Origin: Neobacillus mesonae
Lineage (GTDB): Bacteria > Bacillota > Bacilli > Paenibacillales > Paenibacillaceae
Reading direction: 5' to 3'
NCBI GenBank assembly: GCA_023715865.1
Contig: JAMBOW010000005.1
Span: forward strand, 186,001-250,000
DNA length: 64,000 bases
In this document: positions 1 through 7,680 of the stretch, piece by piece
How positions within the stretch are numbered: position 1 is the first letter of the stretch
How the letters are laid out: the number at the start of each line of letters is the position of its first letter
Position numbers and translations under genes: made by a program
Notes under the pieces: generated by a model
Databases searched by the model: none
What the model was told of the DNA's origin: nothing
What the model saw: only the letters and a program-made list of their open reading frames with translations

Positions 1-1
1 C

Positions 2-265
2 CTGCTGGGTATGTTCCCGATGGGACCCTTTGTGTTGGTAAATATGGCAGCAGGGGTGGCGCAGATGCGCCCTGGCATGTTTTTGCTGGCTGCGGGATTA
101 GGAAAAGGCATTATGGTCTTTTATGTGACCTATATTGGGACGAACCTTGAGGCCATTGTCCAGCAACCGCTGATTTTACTCGGAATTGTGCTGTTTATTG
201 CTCTGACCATTGTGGTGAGCAGGAGATTAGAGGCTTACTATACAAGATCCTCAGAGCCCCAGTGA
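2..265 (+). CDS. VTT/TVP38-type membrane protein, C-terminal part
   Basis: The open frame enters from the left edge, so only the last 87 or so residues are visible. They are very hydrophobic and contain a P-F-V-L-V-N-x-A-A-G-V motif followed by a glycine-rich membrane segment and a final transmembrane helix, ending in a short basic/polar tail. This pattern fits the C-terminal half of the VTT (TVP38/TMEM64, SNARE-associated/DedA-like) family of integral membrane proteins, whose bacterial roles are mostly undefined. The stop overlaps the convergent cupin gene by 28 bases. The family call is from a fragment and is moderate; that it is a membrane protein is clear. Confidence 0.55.
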   Translation: MLGMFPMGPFVLVNMAAGVAQMRPGMFLLAAGLGKGIMVFYVTYIGTNLEAIVQQPLILLGIVLFIALTIVVSRRLEAYYTRSSEPQ

Positions 266-759
266 TTTGGGAGCGGCCCGTCGCTTCCGAATACAGGATC
301 TTGTGCGGGCAGAGAAACTTGCTTGATATCCTGCAGAACCTTGGGCCTCTCTCCGGGTTCTCCCGTGTGGGTGTTATACTGCATTCCATCCGGGTAGGCT
401 CCGACGACCTGAAAGTCGTGGCTGGCTTCGATTTTTTTGTGCCCAGTACCTGCAGGAAGCAAGATAACATCTCCAGCTGCGGCAGTAACTGTTATGCCTT
501 GTTCTCCGCCTAGCTGGAGCTTGACGGATCCGCTCATTACGCCAAGCACCTCGTGCGTGTTGCTATGATAATGGTGATATGAGAACACCCCGCCCGTCCA
601 GCTGTTTCGCCAATTATTTTTGTTAAAAACCGCCTCAATTTCCTGTTCCCTGCTCCTTAATACACCAGGATACAAAATGACAGGCCAATTTGGATGGTTT
701 GGGATCATGCCGTCATCCTTGAAACGATAGGTTCGTATATTCATTTGAGCTTTCGCCAT
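238..759 (-). CDS. yjlB: YjlB-like cupin-domain protein
   Basis: A 173-residue single-domain cupin. The central part has the cupin metal-site pattern (Y-H-H-Y-H-S-N-T-H-E-V-L-G-V, then a G-D-V-I-L-L-P-A-G-T-G-H-K second motif), with no signal peptide, so a cytosolic small beta-barrel enzyme or binding protein is expected. Length and sequence flavour match Bacillus subtilis YjlB. In that species yjlB sits next to yjlC and ndh; homologues of both lie 2 kb away here, which supports the assignment. The start has a good ribosome binding site (AGGAGG reading on the minus strand). Its substrate is unknown. Confidence 0.8.
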   Translation of the reverse strand: MAKAQMNIRTYRFKDDGMIPNHPNWPVILYPGVLRSREQEIEAVFNKNNWRNSWTGGVFSYHHYHSNTHEVLGVMSGSVKLQLGGEQGITVTAAAGDVILLPAGTGHKKIEASHDFQVVGAYPDGMQYNTHTGEPGERPKVLQDIKQVSLPAQDPVFGSDGPLPNHWGSEDLV

Positions 760-796
760 GAGTGAAATCCTCCTTTATCTAAACAATTTCGGCTAA

Positions 797-839
797 ATAA
801 TAAACAAGCCATGAACAAAGCATTAGCTCTGATCATGGC
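797..839 (-). terminator. Hairpin terminator after the small gene
   Basis: On the minus strand, arms GCCATGA and TCATGGC (808-814 and 833-839) pair around an inner AGAGC/GCTTT stem, and a T-rich tract TTGTTTATT follows. A second GC-rich hairpin (CTGCGGC/GCCGCAG, 840-870) lies just upstream. Together they should separate the transcript of the 52-residue gene from the cupin gene downstream. Confidence 0.55.
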
Positions 840-889
840 CTGCGGCGGCATACAAAAGGTTCTGCCGCAGCTTCATATTTAATTATGAT

Positions 890-1048
890 TTAAGATTTTG
901 ACTGCTTTTGATTTTCCTCAGCCCGAGGGTTCCAATTCTCTGCTTGAGGCTCCACATCCTCATGCTTTTTCATTTTGTCCACTTGCTCTTGGGAGTCCTT
1001 CTCTTTGTCCAATTGATTGCGGACTTCTTCGCCTGTTTGCTGTTTCAT
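890..1048 (-). CDS. Small hydrophilic protein, 52 aa
   Basis: A 52-residue, strongly charged, cysteine-free protein rich in Lys, Glu and Gln, beginning M-K-Q-Q-T-G-E-E-V-R-N-Q. An upstream ATG would add 22 residues, but the ideal AAGGAGG site sits just upstream of the ATG at 1048, which decides the start. The composition resembles small spore or stress-associated hydrophilic proteins of bacilli, but I do not recognise a family. It is monocistronic, with hairpins behind it and a divergent promoter region (1049-1210) shared with the DIP1984-family gene. Confidence 0.6.
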   Translation of the reverse strand: MKQQTGEEVRNQLDKEKDSQEQVDKMKKHEDVEPQAENWNPRAEENQKQSKS

Positions 1049-1210
1049 AGTGAATACCTCCTTCGAATGGATATAGTTATTACATACCCGGTTTGTAGAA
1101 AGGCAAACAATCATAATGAATAGGATAAAGATATAACAGTTAATACATATGGAAATATATAACTATATAGGTTAAAATAGCAGAGATATTTTGACCTGTG
1201 GAGGTAATCT

Positions 1211-1669
1211 ATGAAACTCGCAGAAGCATTAATTTTACGCACGGATACGCAAAGAAAGATGCATCAATATAGCTACCGACTGCAAAACGCAGTAAAGGTT
1301 CAGGAAGGAGAAGCTCCTCTTGAGGATCCTTCTGAACTGATTGCAGAAATGAATCAATCTTTGGATTTGTATACGGAGCTTGTACAACAAATCAATAGAA
1401 CGAATGCACAGGTTATGCTGGGTGACGGCCTTAGCATTGCAGATGCATTGGCATTGAGAGAGAAATACGATAAACAGCGCGGTATGCTTCAAGAGGCTAT
1501 TCATTACGCCACGATACGACAAGAGCGCACCAGCAAATCAGAAATTAAGTTTGTTACCACTATAGATGTAAAGACGCTTCAGAAGCAGGTAGACGAAATC
1601 TCCAAGCAGCATCGCTTGCTGGATACGAGAATCCAAGAGAAAAACTGGACAACCGATCTAATTCAATAA
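1211..1669 (+). CDS. DIP1984-family (septicolysin-like) protein
   Basis: A 152-residue, mostly alpha-helical cytosolic protein. The N-terminal pattern M-K-L-A-E-A-L-I-L-R-T-D-T-Q-R-K and the later L-S-I-A-D-A-L-A-L-R-E-K block are typical of the DIP1984 family, annotated in places as septicolysin-like, with no proven function. GTGGAGG lies a proper distance before the ATG. The gene stands alone, divergent from the small hydrophilic gene, and is followed by a long gene-free region. Family assignment is fairly confident; function is unknown. Confidence 0.75.
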   Translation: MKLAEALILRTDTQRKMHQYSYRLQNAVKVQEGEAPLEDPSELIAEMNQSLDLYTELVQQINRTNAQVMLGDGLSIADALALREKYDKQRGMLQEAIHYATIRQERTSKSEIKFVTTIDVKTLQKQVDEISKQHRLLDTRIQEKNWTTDLIQ

Positions 1670-1690
1670 TGTTTAATAGAGTTTAATAAA

Positions 1691-1952
1691 CCCCGGTAGT
1701 CGGTAGTCTTTCTGAAAAAAGCGAGCATTAAGCCCACCAAGGCGGGCAAGGTCTTGGAACCCAAGTGGAAGAGTCCAAAAATTTGGAGAGGGGACTCCGT
1801 TCAACTAACAATTTATCCCCTGTACAATGTACATTTCACATGTAAATGTTAATGTTATGACCCAATGCTGATTTTTCAGGTTCAGGCGAGGGTGGGCCAG
1901 GGGACAATACCGGGATATGAAGACTGCTAATGCACTGCATGGCAGTTTTTTG
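1691..1952 (+). ncRNA. Candidate structured RNA with terminator
   Basis: No convincing ORF lies here, but paired elements nest. CCCGGTA (1692-1698) matches TACCGGG (1908-1914). Inside it, GCCCACC (1732-1738) matches GGTGGGC (1891-1897). Inside that are local hairpins CCAAG/CTTGG (1738-1756), GAGTCC/GGACTC (1771-1796) with an inner CCAAA/TTTGG, and CTGA/TCAG (1868-1879). The 3' end is a strong terminator, ACTGC/GCAGT with an inner ATGC/GCAT stem (1923-1946) and six T residues. I see no clear promoter, so this could be an independent RNA or a structured 3' UTR of the preceding gene. I could not match it to a known riboswitch, 6S, tmRNA or RNase P pattern. Confidence 0.4.
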
Positions 1953-2146
1953 TGCATGATGGAAAGTCTGAGATACTTTTATGTGAAGGAGTTAAAAATT
2001 AACAAGAGTGAGAAAAAACATTTTGGAAATTTTAAGTTATATACGTTGATACATATAGTGATCAGCATGCTCTTTGACACCGCATATAGTACTAATTAAA
2101 CAAAAAAACGGACTTTGGGATTGACAATGCGCCTCTGCTTATTGTA

Positions 2147-2182
2147 TTGACAAAAAAAGTGTATTTGTTACAATGTTCACAA
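2147..2182 (+). promoter_or_regulatory. Sigma-A promoter with Rex operator
   Basis: The -35 box TTGACA (2147-2152), a 16-bp spacer and a TACAAT -10 box (2169-2174) are near consensus. The 18-bp sequence at 2165-2182, TTGTTACAATGTTCACAA, matches the Rex operator pattern TTGTGAA-N4-TTCACAA with two mismatches and lies on the -10 box. Rex is the NADH/NAD+ sensing repressor and controls yjlC-ndh in B. subtilis. The genes downstream here are the same pair, so the prediction is well supported. Confidence 0.8.
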
Positions 2183-2499
2183 GGTATTCACAACTGCCAA
2201 AATATTTATTTCATGTTCACGTGTAAGAAGTGTAATATTAGGGTATAGGATCCGTTTTTTTGACCTGTTCGGTAAGTTTGTTATTGCGATGAGATAATTA
2301 TATTCATGTCGGCAATAGATCCATGGAATACATCACACCTGTACTGTAGAGCTGCCTGAGCCGCCCTTTTAGTGGCATCGGCTCTTTCTTTGTGTGAAAA
2401 TTGTTACATTACAATATGTACTCACGGGTCAACTAGGTTGCTTAGCAGAAATGTCAGGCGAGCGGGCTTATAACCCAAAGTAAAGGAGGACGTTCTCTT
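2183..2499 (+). promoter_or_regulatory. Long structured leader of yjlC-ndh
   Basis: About 320 nt separate the Rex-controlled promoter from yjlC. The leader contains GGATC near 2249 that can pair with GATCC near 2323, enclosing a TATTGC...GCAATA stem with an inner ATGA/TCAT helix. A terminator-like hairpin follows at 2358-2384. The length and the internal terminator suggest attenuation, a riboswitch-like element, or a short terminated RNA of about 200 nt. A second, unrecognised promoter nearer the gene cannot be excluded. Confidence 0.4.
2358..2392 (+). terminator. Terminator inside the ndh leader
   Basis: GAGCCG (2358-2363) pairs with CGGCTC (2379-2384), followed by TTTCTTT. TGCC at 2353-2356 could instead pair with GGCA at 2374-2377, giving an alternative fold. 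It lies about 110 nt before the yjlC start, so read-through must be permitted or regulated. Confidence 0.55.
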
Positions 2500-2934
2500 A
2501 TGTCACAACCGACGCAACAAGAAGTACCTGCTACAGGTGCTCCTCAAGCACAAAATGATGTGCTTGATCAATTGATGAAGCCGGAGGTTCAGGAGTCTCT
2601 TACTGTTCTGGTTGAGAACTTGCCTAAACTGGCTGAAATGGTAACAGCTATGACTACAGCTTACGACTTTGCTCAAGGTCTGGCGAAAGACCAAGTATTC
2701 GTAAGCGACATGAAAGTTGCCCTTGGCGAATTTACTACTCCAGTAGTAGAAAAAGCAAAAGGTGTTGCTTCTGCAGCCATCGAAGCTGGCGATCGCGCTC
2801 AAGCGGAACAGTCTTCTGTTGGCTTGTTCGGCATGCTCAAAATGCTGAAAGATCCTAACGTACAACACACACTTCGTTTTGCCCAAGCTTTCTTGAGCAT
2901 TTTGAACGAGCGTCAGCAAAACAAACAAGACTAA
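2500..2934 (+). CDS. yjlC: DUF1641 protein, YjlC-like
   Basis: A 144-residue acidic, helical protein with no signal peptide. The central P-E-V-Q-E-S-L-T-V-L-V-E-N-L-P-K-L-A-E-M-V pattern is typical of DUF1641, the family of B. subtilis YjlC. It is followed after 36 bases by ndh, as in B. subtilis, so the two almost certainly form one Rex-controlled operon. DUF1641 proteins are found next to NADH dehydrogenase or formate dehydrogenase genes and may be accessory to these redox enzymes; the mechanism is unknown. The start has AAAGGAGG nearby. Confidence 0.85.
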   Translation: MSQPTQQEVPATGAPQAQNDVLDQLMKPEVQESLTVLVENLPKLAEMVTAMTTAYDFAQGLAKDQVFVSDMKVALGEFTTPVVEKAKGVASAAIEAGDRAQAEQSSVGLFGMLKMLKDPNVQHTLRFAQAFLSILNERQQNKQD

Positions 2935-2970
2935 GATTTTTCATACGAAAGTTAAGAACGGAGGATGGAT

Positions 2971-4152
2971 ATGTCGAAGCAAATTTTGATCCTGGGCGGC
3001 GGCTACGGCGGATTGCTTAGCGCACTTGCAGCGCGTCAATACTTGTCCGCTGAAGAAGCAACTATCACAGTTGTGAACCGCTTCCCGACTCACCAAATCA
3101 TTACAGAATTGCATCGTCTGGCTGCAGGTACTATCAAAGAGAAGGCTGTTGCTCTTCCACTTGAAAAGCTGCTTCGCGGCAAAGACGTGAATCTTAAAAT
3201 CGATACGGTTTCCGAAATCAAGCCTGACGAGAACAAAGTCACAATGAAGAGCGGAACCATCTACAGCTATGACTACCTTGTTGTCGCTTTGGGTAGTGAA
3301 ACAGCATTCTTCGGTATTCCAGGACTTCAAGAGCACAGCTTTACTCTGAAATCCGTTGAGGAAGCGAACAACATTCGCGCTCACGTCGAAGCTCGTCTGG
3401 ACGCATACAAGAAAACAGGCGAGAAGAAAGACGCTACCATCGTTATCGGCGGCGGCGGCTTGACTGGTATCGAGCTTGTTGGTGAATATGCAGACGTTCT
3501 TACAGAAGTTTGCAAACAAAAAGGCATCAACCGTGGCGAAGTAGAGCTCTACAGTGTAGAAGCAGGCCCTTCGATTCTGGCTGGATTCCCGCCAGAGCTT
3601 GTTGAGCGTGCACAAACAAGTCTTGAAAAACGCGGCGTGAAATTCATCGTTGGCGTAGCGATTACAGAAATGCAAGAGCATACTGTATTCCTGAAAGACG
3701 GCAGCTCCATCGAGACAAGCACTCTCATCTGGACAGGCGGCGTGCAAGGTAACTCTGTAGTAGCGAACTGCGGTATTGAAGTTAACCGCGGACGTGCAAC
3801 AGTTAAAGAGACTCTGCATTCTACTTCCCATGAGAATGTGTTCATCGCTGGTGACAGCGCGGTTGTTATTCCTAGCGAAGGTGCTCGTCCTTATCCTCCA
3901 ACTGCACAGCTTGCTTGGCAGATGGGTGAAACAATCGGACATAACCTTGCAGCTACAATTAAAGGCGGCGAGCTTGAAATCTTCACTCCTGTCTTCTCCG
4001 GTACATTGGGAAGCCTTGGACGTAAAGACGCGATTGCTATGCTGGGCGGCAGCCAGACTCGTCTGAAAGGCCTTCCTGCAACGCTTATGAAAGAAGCAAG
4101 TAACATCCGTTACCTGAAACATATTGAGGGTCTGTTCGCATTGGCGTACTAA
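2971..4152 (+). CDS. ndh: Type II NADH dehydrogenase (NDH-2-like)
   Basis: A 393-residue FAD flavoprotein of the pyridine-nucleotide disulphide oxidoreductase fold. It opens with the FAD Rossmann motif I-L-G-G-G-Y-G-G and has the second, NADH-binding motif I-V-I-G-G-G-G-L-T-G-I-E near residue 160, then F-I-A-G-D-S-A near residue 295. NDH-2 passes electrons from NADH to menaquinone at the membrane surface without pumping protons. An ATG at 2965 abuts the GGAGG site, so I chose the ATG at 2971, six bases beyond it. Neighbouring yjlC and the Rex operator match the B. subtilis ndh operon. Confidence 0.88.
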   Translation: MSKQILILGGGYGGLLSALAARQYLSAEEATITVVNRFPTHQIITELHRLAAGTIKEKAVALPLEKLLRGKDVNLKIDTVSEIKPDENKVTMKSGTIYSYDYLVVALGSETAFFGIPGLQEHSFTLKSVEEANNIRAHVEARLDAYKKTGEKKDATIVIGGGGLTGIELVGEYADVLTEVCKQKGINRGEVELYSVEAGPSILAGFPPELVERAQTSLEKRGVKFIVGVAITEMQEHTVFLKDGSSIETSTLIWTGGVQGNSVVANCGIEVNRGRATVKETLHSTSHENVFIAGDSAVVIPSEGARPYPPTAQLAWQMGETIGHNLAATIKGGELEIFTPVFSGTLGSLGRKDAIAMLGGSQTRLKGLPATLMKEASNIRYLKHIEGLFALAY

Positions 4153-4164
4153 TTCTCTCAAGCG

Positions 4165-4195
4165 AAAGGCGTCCCATTAGGGGCGTCTTTTTTTA
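4165..4195 (+). terminator. Terminator of the yjlC-ndh operon
   Basis: An 11-bp stem (AAAGGCGTCCC with GGGGCGTCTTT, two G-U pairs) and an ATTA loop are followed by a run of T residues, just after the ndh stop codon. Confidence 0.85.
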
Positions 4196-4272
4196 TTGCT
4201 GCTGTCTTCACTGCAAACGTGCGTGATAGCCTTATAATAAGATAAACTGTTCAAAAAAGGAGAAGAAGCAAA

Positions 4273-4785
4273 ATGACGATCCGTGATATTGTTCCTTTTG
4301 GGGATCCTATTTTACGTAAAAAGGCTAAAGAAGTGGATGTACTGACACCTAAGCTTCAAAGGCTGCTTGATGATATGGCACAAACACTGTATGCATCTGA
4401 GGGAAGAGCAGGTCTCGCTGCCCCGCAGGTCGGATTTTTAAGACGGCTTATTGTGCTGGACTGCGGCAACGGTCTTATTGAATTGATCAATCCGGAAATT
4501 ATAGAAGTAAAAGGGGAACAATATGGACCTGAGGGATGTTTATCTTTTCCGGGCTACTACGGGATGGTTAAGCGGGGTCAGTATATTAAATATCGAACCC
4601 AGAATCGTCAGGGAGAATGGGTAGAGAAGGAAGCTGAGGATTTTGAAGCCAGATGTATTCAGCATGAAATAGATCACTTGAACGGTGTTTTATACATTGA
4701 TCATGTGTTGGAGCCTCATCTGATTCATGAAATTACTGGGCAGCATATGAATGTAATGGATGCAATACGAATTGCAAATGGGTAA
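4273..4785 (+). CDS. def: Peptide deformylase
   Basis: A 170-residue metallo-hydrolase that removes the formyl group from the N-terminal methionine of new proteins. All three family motifs are present: G-L-A-A-P-Q-V-G (47-54), E-G-C-L-S (87-91, metal-ligand Cys89) and H-E-I-D-H (131-135, two metal His and catalytic Glu). It is not next to fmt or the priA cluster here, so it may be a second deformylase, as many bacilli carry two. TATAAT at 4233 and AAGGAG before the ATG suggest its own promoter. Length is normal. Confidence 0.95.
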   Translation: MTIRDIVPFGDPILRKKAKEVDVLTPKLQRLLDDMAQTLYASEGRAGLAAPQVGFLRRLIVLDCGNGLIELINPEIIEVKGEQYGPEGCLSFPGYYGMVKRGQYIKYRTQNRQGEWVEKEAEDFEARCIQHEIDHLNGVLYIDHVLEPHLIHEITGQHMNVMDAIRIANG

Positions 4786-4860
4786 TGAAATAGAAGCCCT
4801 ATTTTCAAAGCAGGGTATAGACAAAATAAAAAGAAGAGAAGAGAAGGGAGCTTATACATC

Positions 4861-5505
4861 ATGAATGTACTAGTCATTGGAGCAAATGGACAGATTGGGA
4901 AGCATCTTATTTCACAGCTGCACGAGGACCCGAATCATACCGTGAGAGCGATGGTTCGTAAGCAGGAACAGGCAGAGGCCTTGGAACAAGCAGGCGTAGA
5001 AGCGGTCCTGGCTGATTTGGAGAGTACGGTGGAAGAGCTGGCAGAAGCAATGAAGGGGAATGACGCTATTGTGTTTACCGCTGGATCGGGAGGTAGTACA
5101 GGTGCAGATAAGACATTGCTTATCGATCTTGATGGTGCAGTAAAAACGGTGGAAGCGGCAGAGAAGGCCGGTATATCCCGATATATTATGGTGAGTGCTC
5201 TCTATGCAGAAGAGAGAACCAAGTGGGCGGATTCCATTAAGCCTTACTATGTGGCAAAGCATTATGCTGACAGGCTGCTTGAGAGCTCACAGCTGAATTA
5301 TACGATCATTCGTCCGGGCGGGCTAAAGAATGAACCCGGAACAGGAAAAGTGACGACAAACCCTCAGGAAGGGGAGAGCACCATTCCGCGTGAAGATGTG
5401 GCTGCTGTCATTGCTGCCGTGCTAGAGGCGGAAAATACGTTCAGAAAAGCATTCCCGCTGATATCCGGAGCAGAGACAGTAAGCGAGGCGGTAGGGAAAA
5501 TCTAG
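4861..5505 (+). CDS. Atypical SDR NAD(P)-binding oxidoreductase
   Basis: A 214-residue Rossmann protein starting V-L-V-I-G-A-N-G-Q-I-G-K-H, an atypical SDR glycine-rich motif. It has D-A-I-V-F-T-A-G-S-G-G in the fourth strand, a Y-Y-V-A-K-H (YxxxK) active-site block, and the I-I-R-P-G-G-L loop of the NAD(P)H-binding SDR subfamily that includes B. subtilis YhfK. Substrate unknown. It follows def by 75 bases and precedes the two-component operon by 38 bases, so some co-transcription is possible. It has a good GAAGGGAG ribosome site. Confidence 0.8.
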   Translation: MNVLVIGANGQIGKHLISQLHEDPNHTVRAMVRKQEQAEALEQAGVEAVLADLESTVEELAEAMKGNDAIVFTAGSGGSTGADKTLLIDLDGAVKTVEAAEKAGISRYIMVSALYAEERTKWADSIKPYYVAKHYADRLLESSQLNYTIIRPGGLKNEPGTGKVTTNPQEGESTIPREDVAAVIAAVLEAENTFRKAFPLISGAETVSEAVGKI

Positions 5506-5543
5506 ATTTTATATTCATGATCGAATGAAGCGGGGGAGAGGTT

Positions 5544-6257
5544 ATGAGTTCATCGATACTGATCGTTGAGGACGAGGAAAGGATTGCACGACTGCTTGAA
5601 ATCGAGCTGGAATATGAAAGCTATAAAGTGCATAAAACGACGAGTGGTACGGAGGGACTTGCTGCATTTCAACAGGGATCGTATGATCTCGTTCTGCTCG
5701 ATGTCATGCTGCCGGGACTAAGTGGAATTGAGGTGCTGAGGCGCATTCGAAGTCAGGATGAGCACACTCCGGTCATTTTGCTGACGGCTAAGGGATCTGT
5801 AGAGGATAAGGTGTCTGGGCTGGACCTCGGGGCGACCGATTATGTAACTAAGCCGTTCCAAATTGAAGAGCTGCTGGCCCGTATAAGAGCTGCACTCCGA
5901 CTCAGCAGCAAGATACAGCCGCAGACAGCTGGCAGCAGCTCCGGAGAGTGTGATATCTGGCTCACGGCCGGTGATTTAAGCGTCAACGAGGCAACGAGAG
6001 AAGTCAAACGCGGGGAAGAGTCCATTGAGCTCACTCCCCGTGAATTTGACCTGCTCGTCTACATGTTGCGCAATCAACGACAGGTCTTAAATCGGGAGCA
6101 AATTCTTGAAGCGGTGTGGGGCTATGATTACATGGGGGATACAAATGTAGTGGATGTCTATATCCGCTATGTTCGTAAAAAAATAGATCACGGCCATGAA
6201 TCAGGACTTATACATACAGTGCGCGGTGTCGGTTACGTGCTTAAGGCAGAATTATGA
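5544..6257 (+). CDS. OmpR-family response regulator
   Basis: A 237-residue regulator with an N-terminal receiver domain: acidic pocket E-D-E at 9-11, phospho-acceptor Asp53 in L-L-D-V-M-L-P-G, and Lys102 in T-K-P-F. The C-terminal OmpR-type winged helix (about 140-235) has E-L-T-P-R-E-F-D-L-L and the V-D-V-Y-I-R-Y-V-R-K-K-I recognition region. Its stop overlaps the histidine kinase start in ATGA, so the two are translationally coupled. The next two genes encode exported PepSY proteins, which points to an envelope-stress or protease-related role. Confidence 0.92.
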   Translation: MSSSILIVEDEERIARLLEIELEYESYKVHKTTSGTEGLAAFQQGSYDLVLLDVMLPGLSGIEVLRRIRSQDEHTPVILLTAKGSVEDKVSGLDLGATDYVTKPFQIEELLARIRAALRLSSKIQPQTAGSSSGECDIWLTAGDLSVNEATREVKRGEESIELTPREFDLLVYMLRNQRQVLNREQILEAVWGYDYMGDTNVVDVYIRYVRKKIDHGHESGLIHTVRGVGYVLKAEL

Positions 6258-7624
6258 AGCTGAGAACGACCATTTATGTTTACACGTCCGTGGTTTTTAT
6301 GGTGCTTCTCTTGCTGTTCAATGCGTTTATTTACATCCTGTTTGACCGAATGTCTATCAATACGCAGCTTCACCGTGCGGAAGCAGAAGCCAACGCGATT
6401 GTGGAAGGGGTGCGGAAAGCGGCTGATTATGTTGCACCGGATGATCTCTTGCGTGCTTTTGTGCCTGCTGAAGGTATGCTGCGGCATGTTCGGGCCTCAG
6501 GGGAGAAAACTGAAGTAACCTCCGGTTCTGAGACACGCTTGTCTGGTCTTGGAGCGGCGTATCATCCGAACAAGGTATCCCAGGTTATACAGGTTGAGGG
6601 TGATCGGTATGTATTCGTATCTATGCCAGTCATTTGGACAGACGGTGAAGTTGTGAACATTCAAATCACGGAAAGCCTGGCAAGCACAGACAATAACCTG
6701 CGGGTGCTTCGCAATGTATTGTTCTCTGTAACGCTGGCAGCGCTCATTGCTGTTATTATTTCCAGCCGTCTGCTCAGCGGAATTATCATTAGACCTATCT
6801 CCAAAATGATCGACACGATGAAGGATATCGAGCATGGCGGCGGCTTTAAGTCCATTGATTTGCAGAAGAAATCAAAGGATGAGCTGTTTGAGATGGGGGA
6901 TACATTCAATCGTATGATCGACAGGCTGGAGATGAACTACGAGAAGCAGGAACAATTTGTCTCCAATGCTTCTCATGAGCTAAAGACGCCTCTAACCGTC
7001 ATTGAAAGTTATGCCAGCCTGCTGAAACGCAGGGGGGCAGAACGTCCCGAGCTGTTTAACGAATCCGTTGAGGCCATTCATTCTGAAGCGGTCAGGATGC
7101 GGGAAATGACAGAGCAACTGCTGCTCATGGCCAGGCAGACGGAGTCCGAAGGGGTGAGGCTGGAATCCTGTAATATTGCCGAAATGACGCGGGATACAGC
7201 GCGTTCCTACCAGACGGCCTACCGGAGAGAAGTGAACGTACACATGGAGGAAGACGAGAATCAGCTGTACGCCATTACCGATTTGAACAAAGCAAAGCAG
7301 CTTCTCATTATTTTCTTAGATAATGCGCGGAAATACAGTGAGAAGGAAATGGATATCCATGTTGAAAAAGAAGACCGTCATATAAAAGTTTCTATAAGAG
7401 ATTATGGTGTTGGTATGTCGGAAAGTGAGCTTTCGAAGGTGTTCGACCGCTTCTACCGGGTAGATCAAGCCAGAACACGTAAGCAAGGAGGGTCAGGTCT
7501 CGGTCTGTCGCTGGCTAAAGAGATTGCGGATCATATTCAAGCAGAGATCCAGCTGACAAGCAGCCTTGGGGAAGGAACGACGGCAATTATACGTTTTCCC
7601 TCCTTTCTCAGCAAAATCTCATAA
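6254..7624 (+). CDS. Membrane sensor histidine kinase
   Basis: A 456-residue kinase: transmembrane helix about 10-31, an extracytoplasmic sensor of about 120 residues, a second helix about 152-172, then a HAMP linker. The H-box S-H-E-L-K-T-P carries His241. The ATPase domain shows the N-box with Asn356, G1 D-Y-G-V-G-M (382-387) and G2 G-G-S-G-L-G-L-S. It should phosphorylate the upstream response regulator. The signal it senses is unknown; its extracellular loop has no domain I recognise. It forms one operon with the regulator and probably with the PepSY gene 56 bases downstream. Confidence 0.92.
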   Translation: MKLRTTIYVYTSVVFMVLLLLFNAFIYILFDRMSINTQLHRAEAEANAIVEGVRKAADYVAPDDLLRAFVPAEGMLRHVRASGEKTEVTSGSETRLSGLGAAYHPNKVSQVIQVEGDRYVFVSMPVIWTDGEVVNIQITESLASTDNNLRVLRNVLFSVTLAALIAVIISSRLLSGIIIRPISKMIDTMKDIEHGGGFKSIDLQKKSKDELFEMGDTFNRMIDRLEMNYEKQEQFVSNASHELKTPLTVIESYASLLKRRGAERPELFNESVEAIHSEAVRMREMTEQLLLMARQTESEGVRLESCNIAEMTRDTARSYQTAYRREVNVHMEEDENQLYAITDLNKAKQLLIIFLDNARKYSEKEMDIHVEKEDRHIKVSIRDYGVGMSESELSKVFDRFYRVDQARTRKQGGSGLGLSLAKEIADHIQAEIQLTSSLGEGTTAIIRFPSFLSKIS

Positions 7625-7680
7625 AGCTTCGATATAATAACCTTCAGGCTTTGTAAATGAAGAGGGGGTGTTTTCTCCTG

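Noticed and set aside
1889..1902. A possible T-box motif (AGGGTGG)
   Set aside because: The conserved continuation N-ACCGCG is missing, no specifier loop is visible and no aminoacyl-tRNA synthetase or amino-acid gene follows.
1917..2099. A 60-codon plus-strand ORF
   Set aside because: It begins inside the terminator hairpin, has no ribosome site and is AT-driven.
2393..2420. A second Rex-like site (TTGTTACATTACAA)
   Set aside because: Only one half-site fits and the spacing is wrong for the 18-bp Rex operator.
2941..4161. A 406-codon minus-strand ORF opposite ndh
   Set aside because: It mirrors the ndh frame exactly, is Cys/Phe-rich and lacks any motif or ribosome site; the plus-strand ndh motifs are unmistakable.
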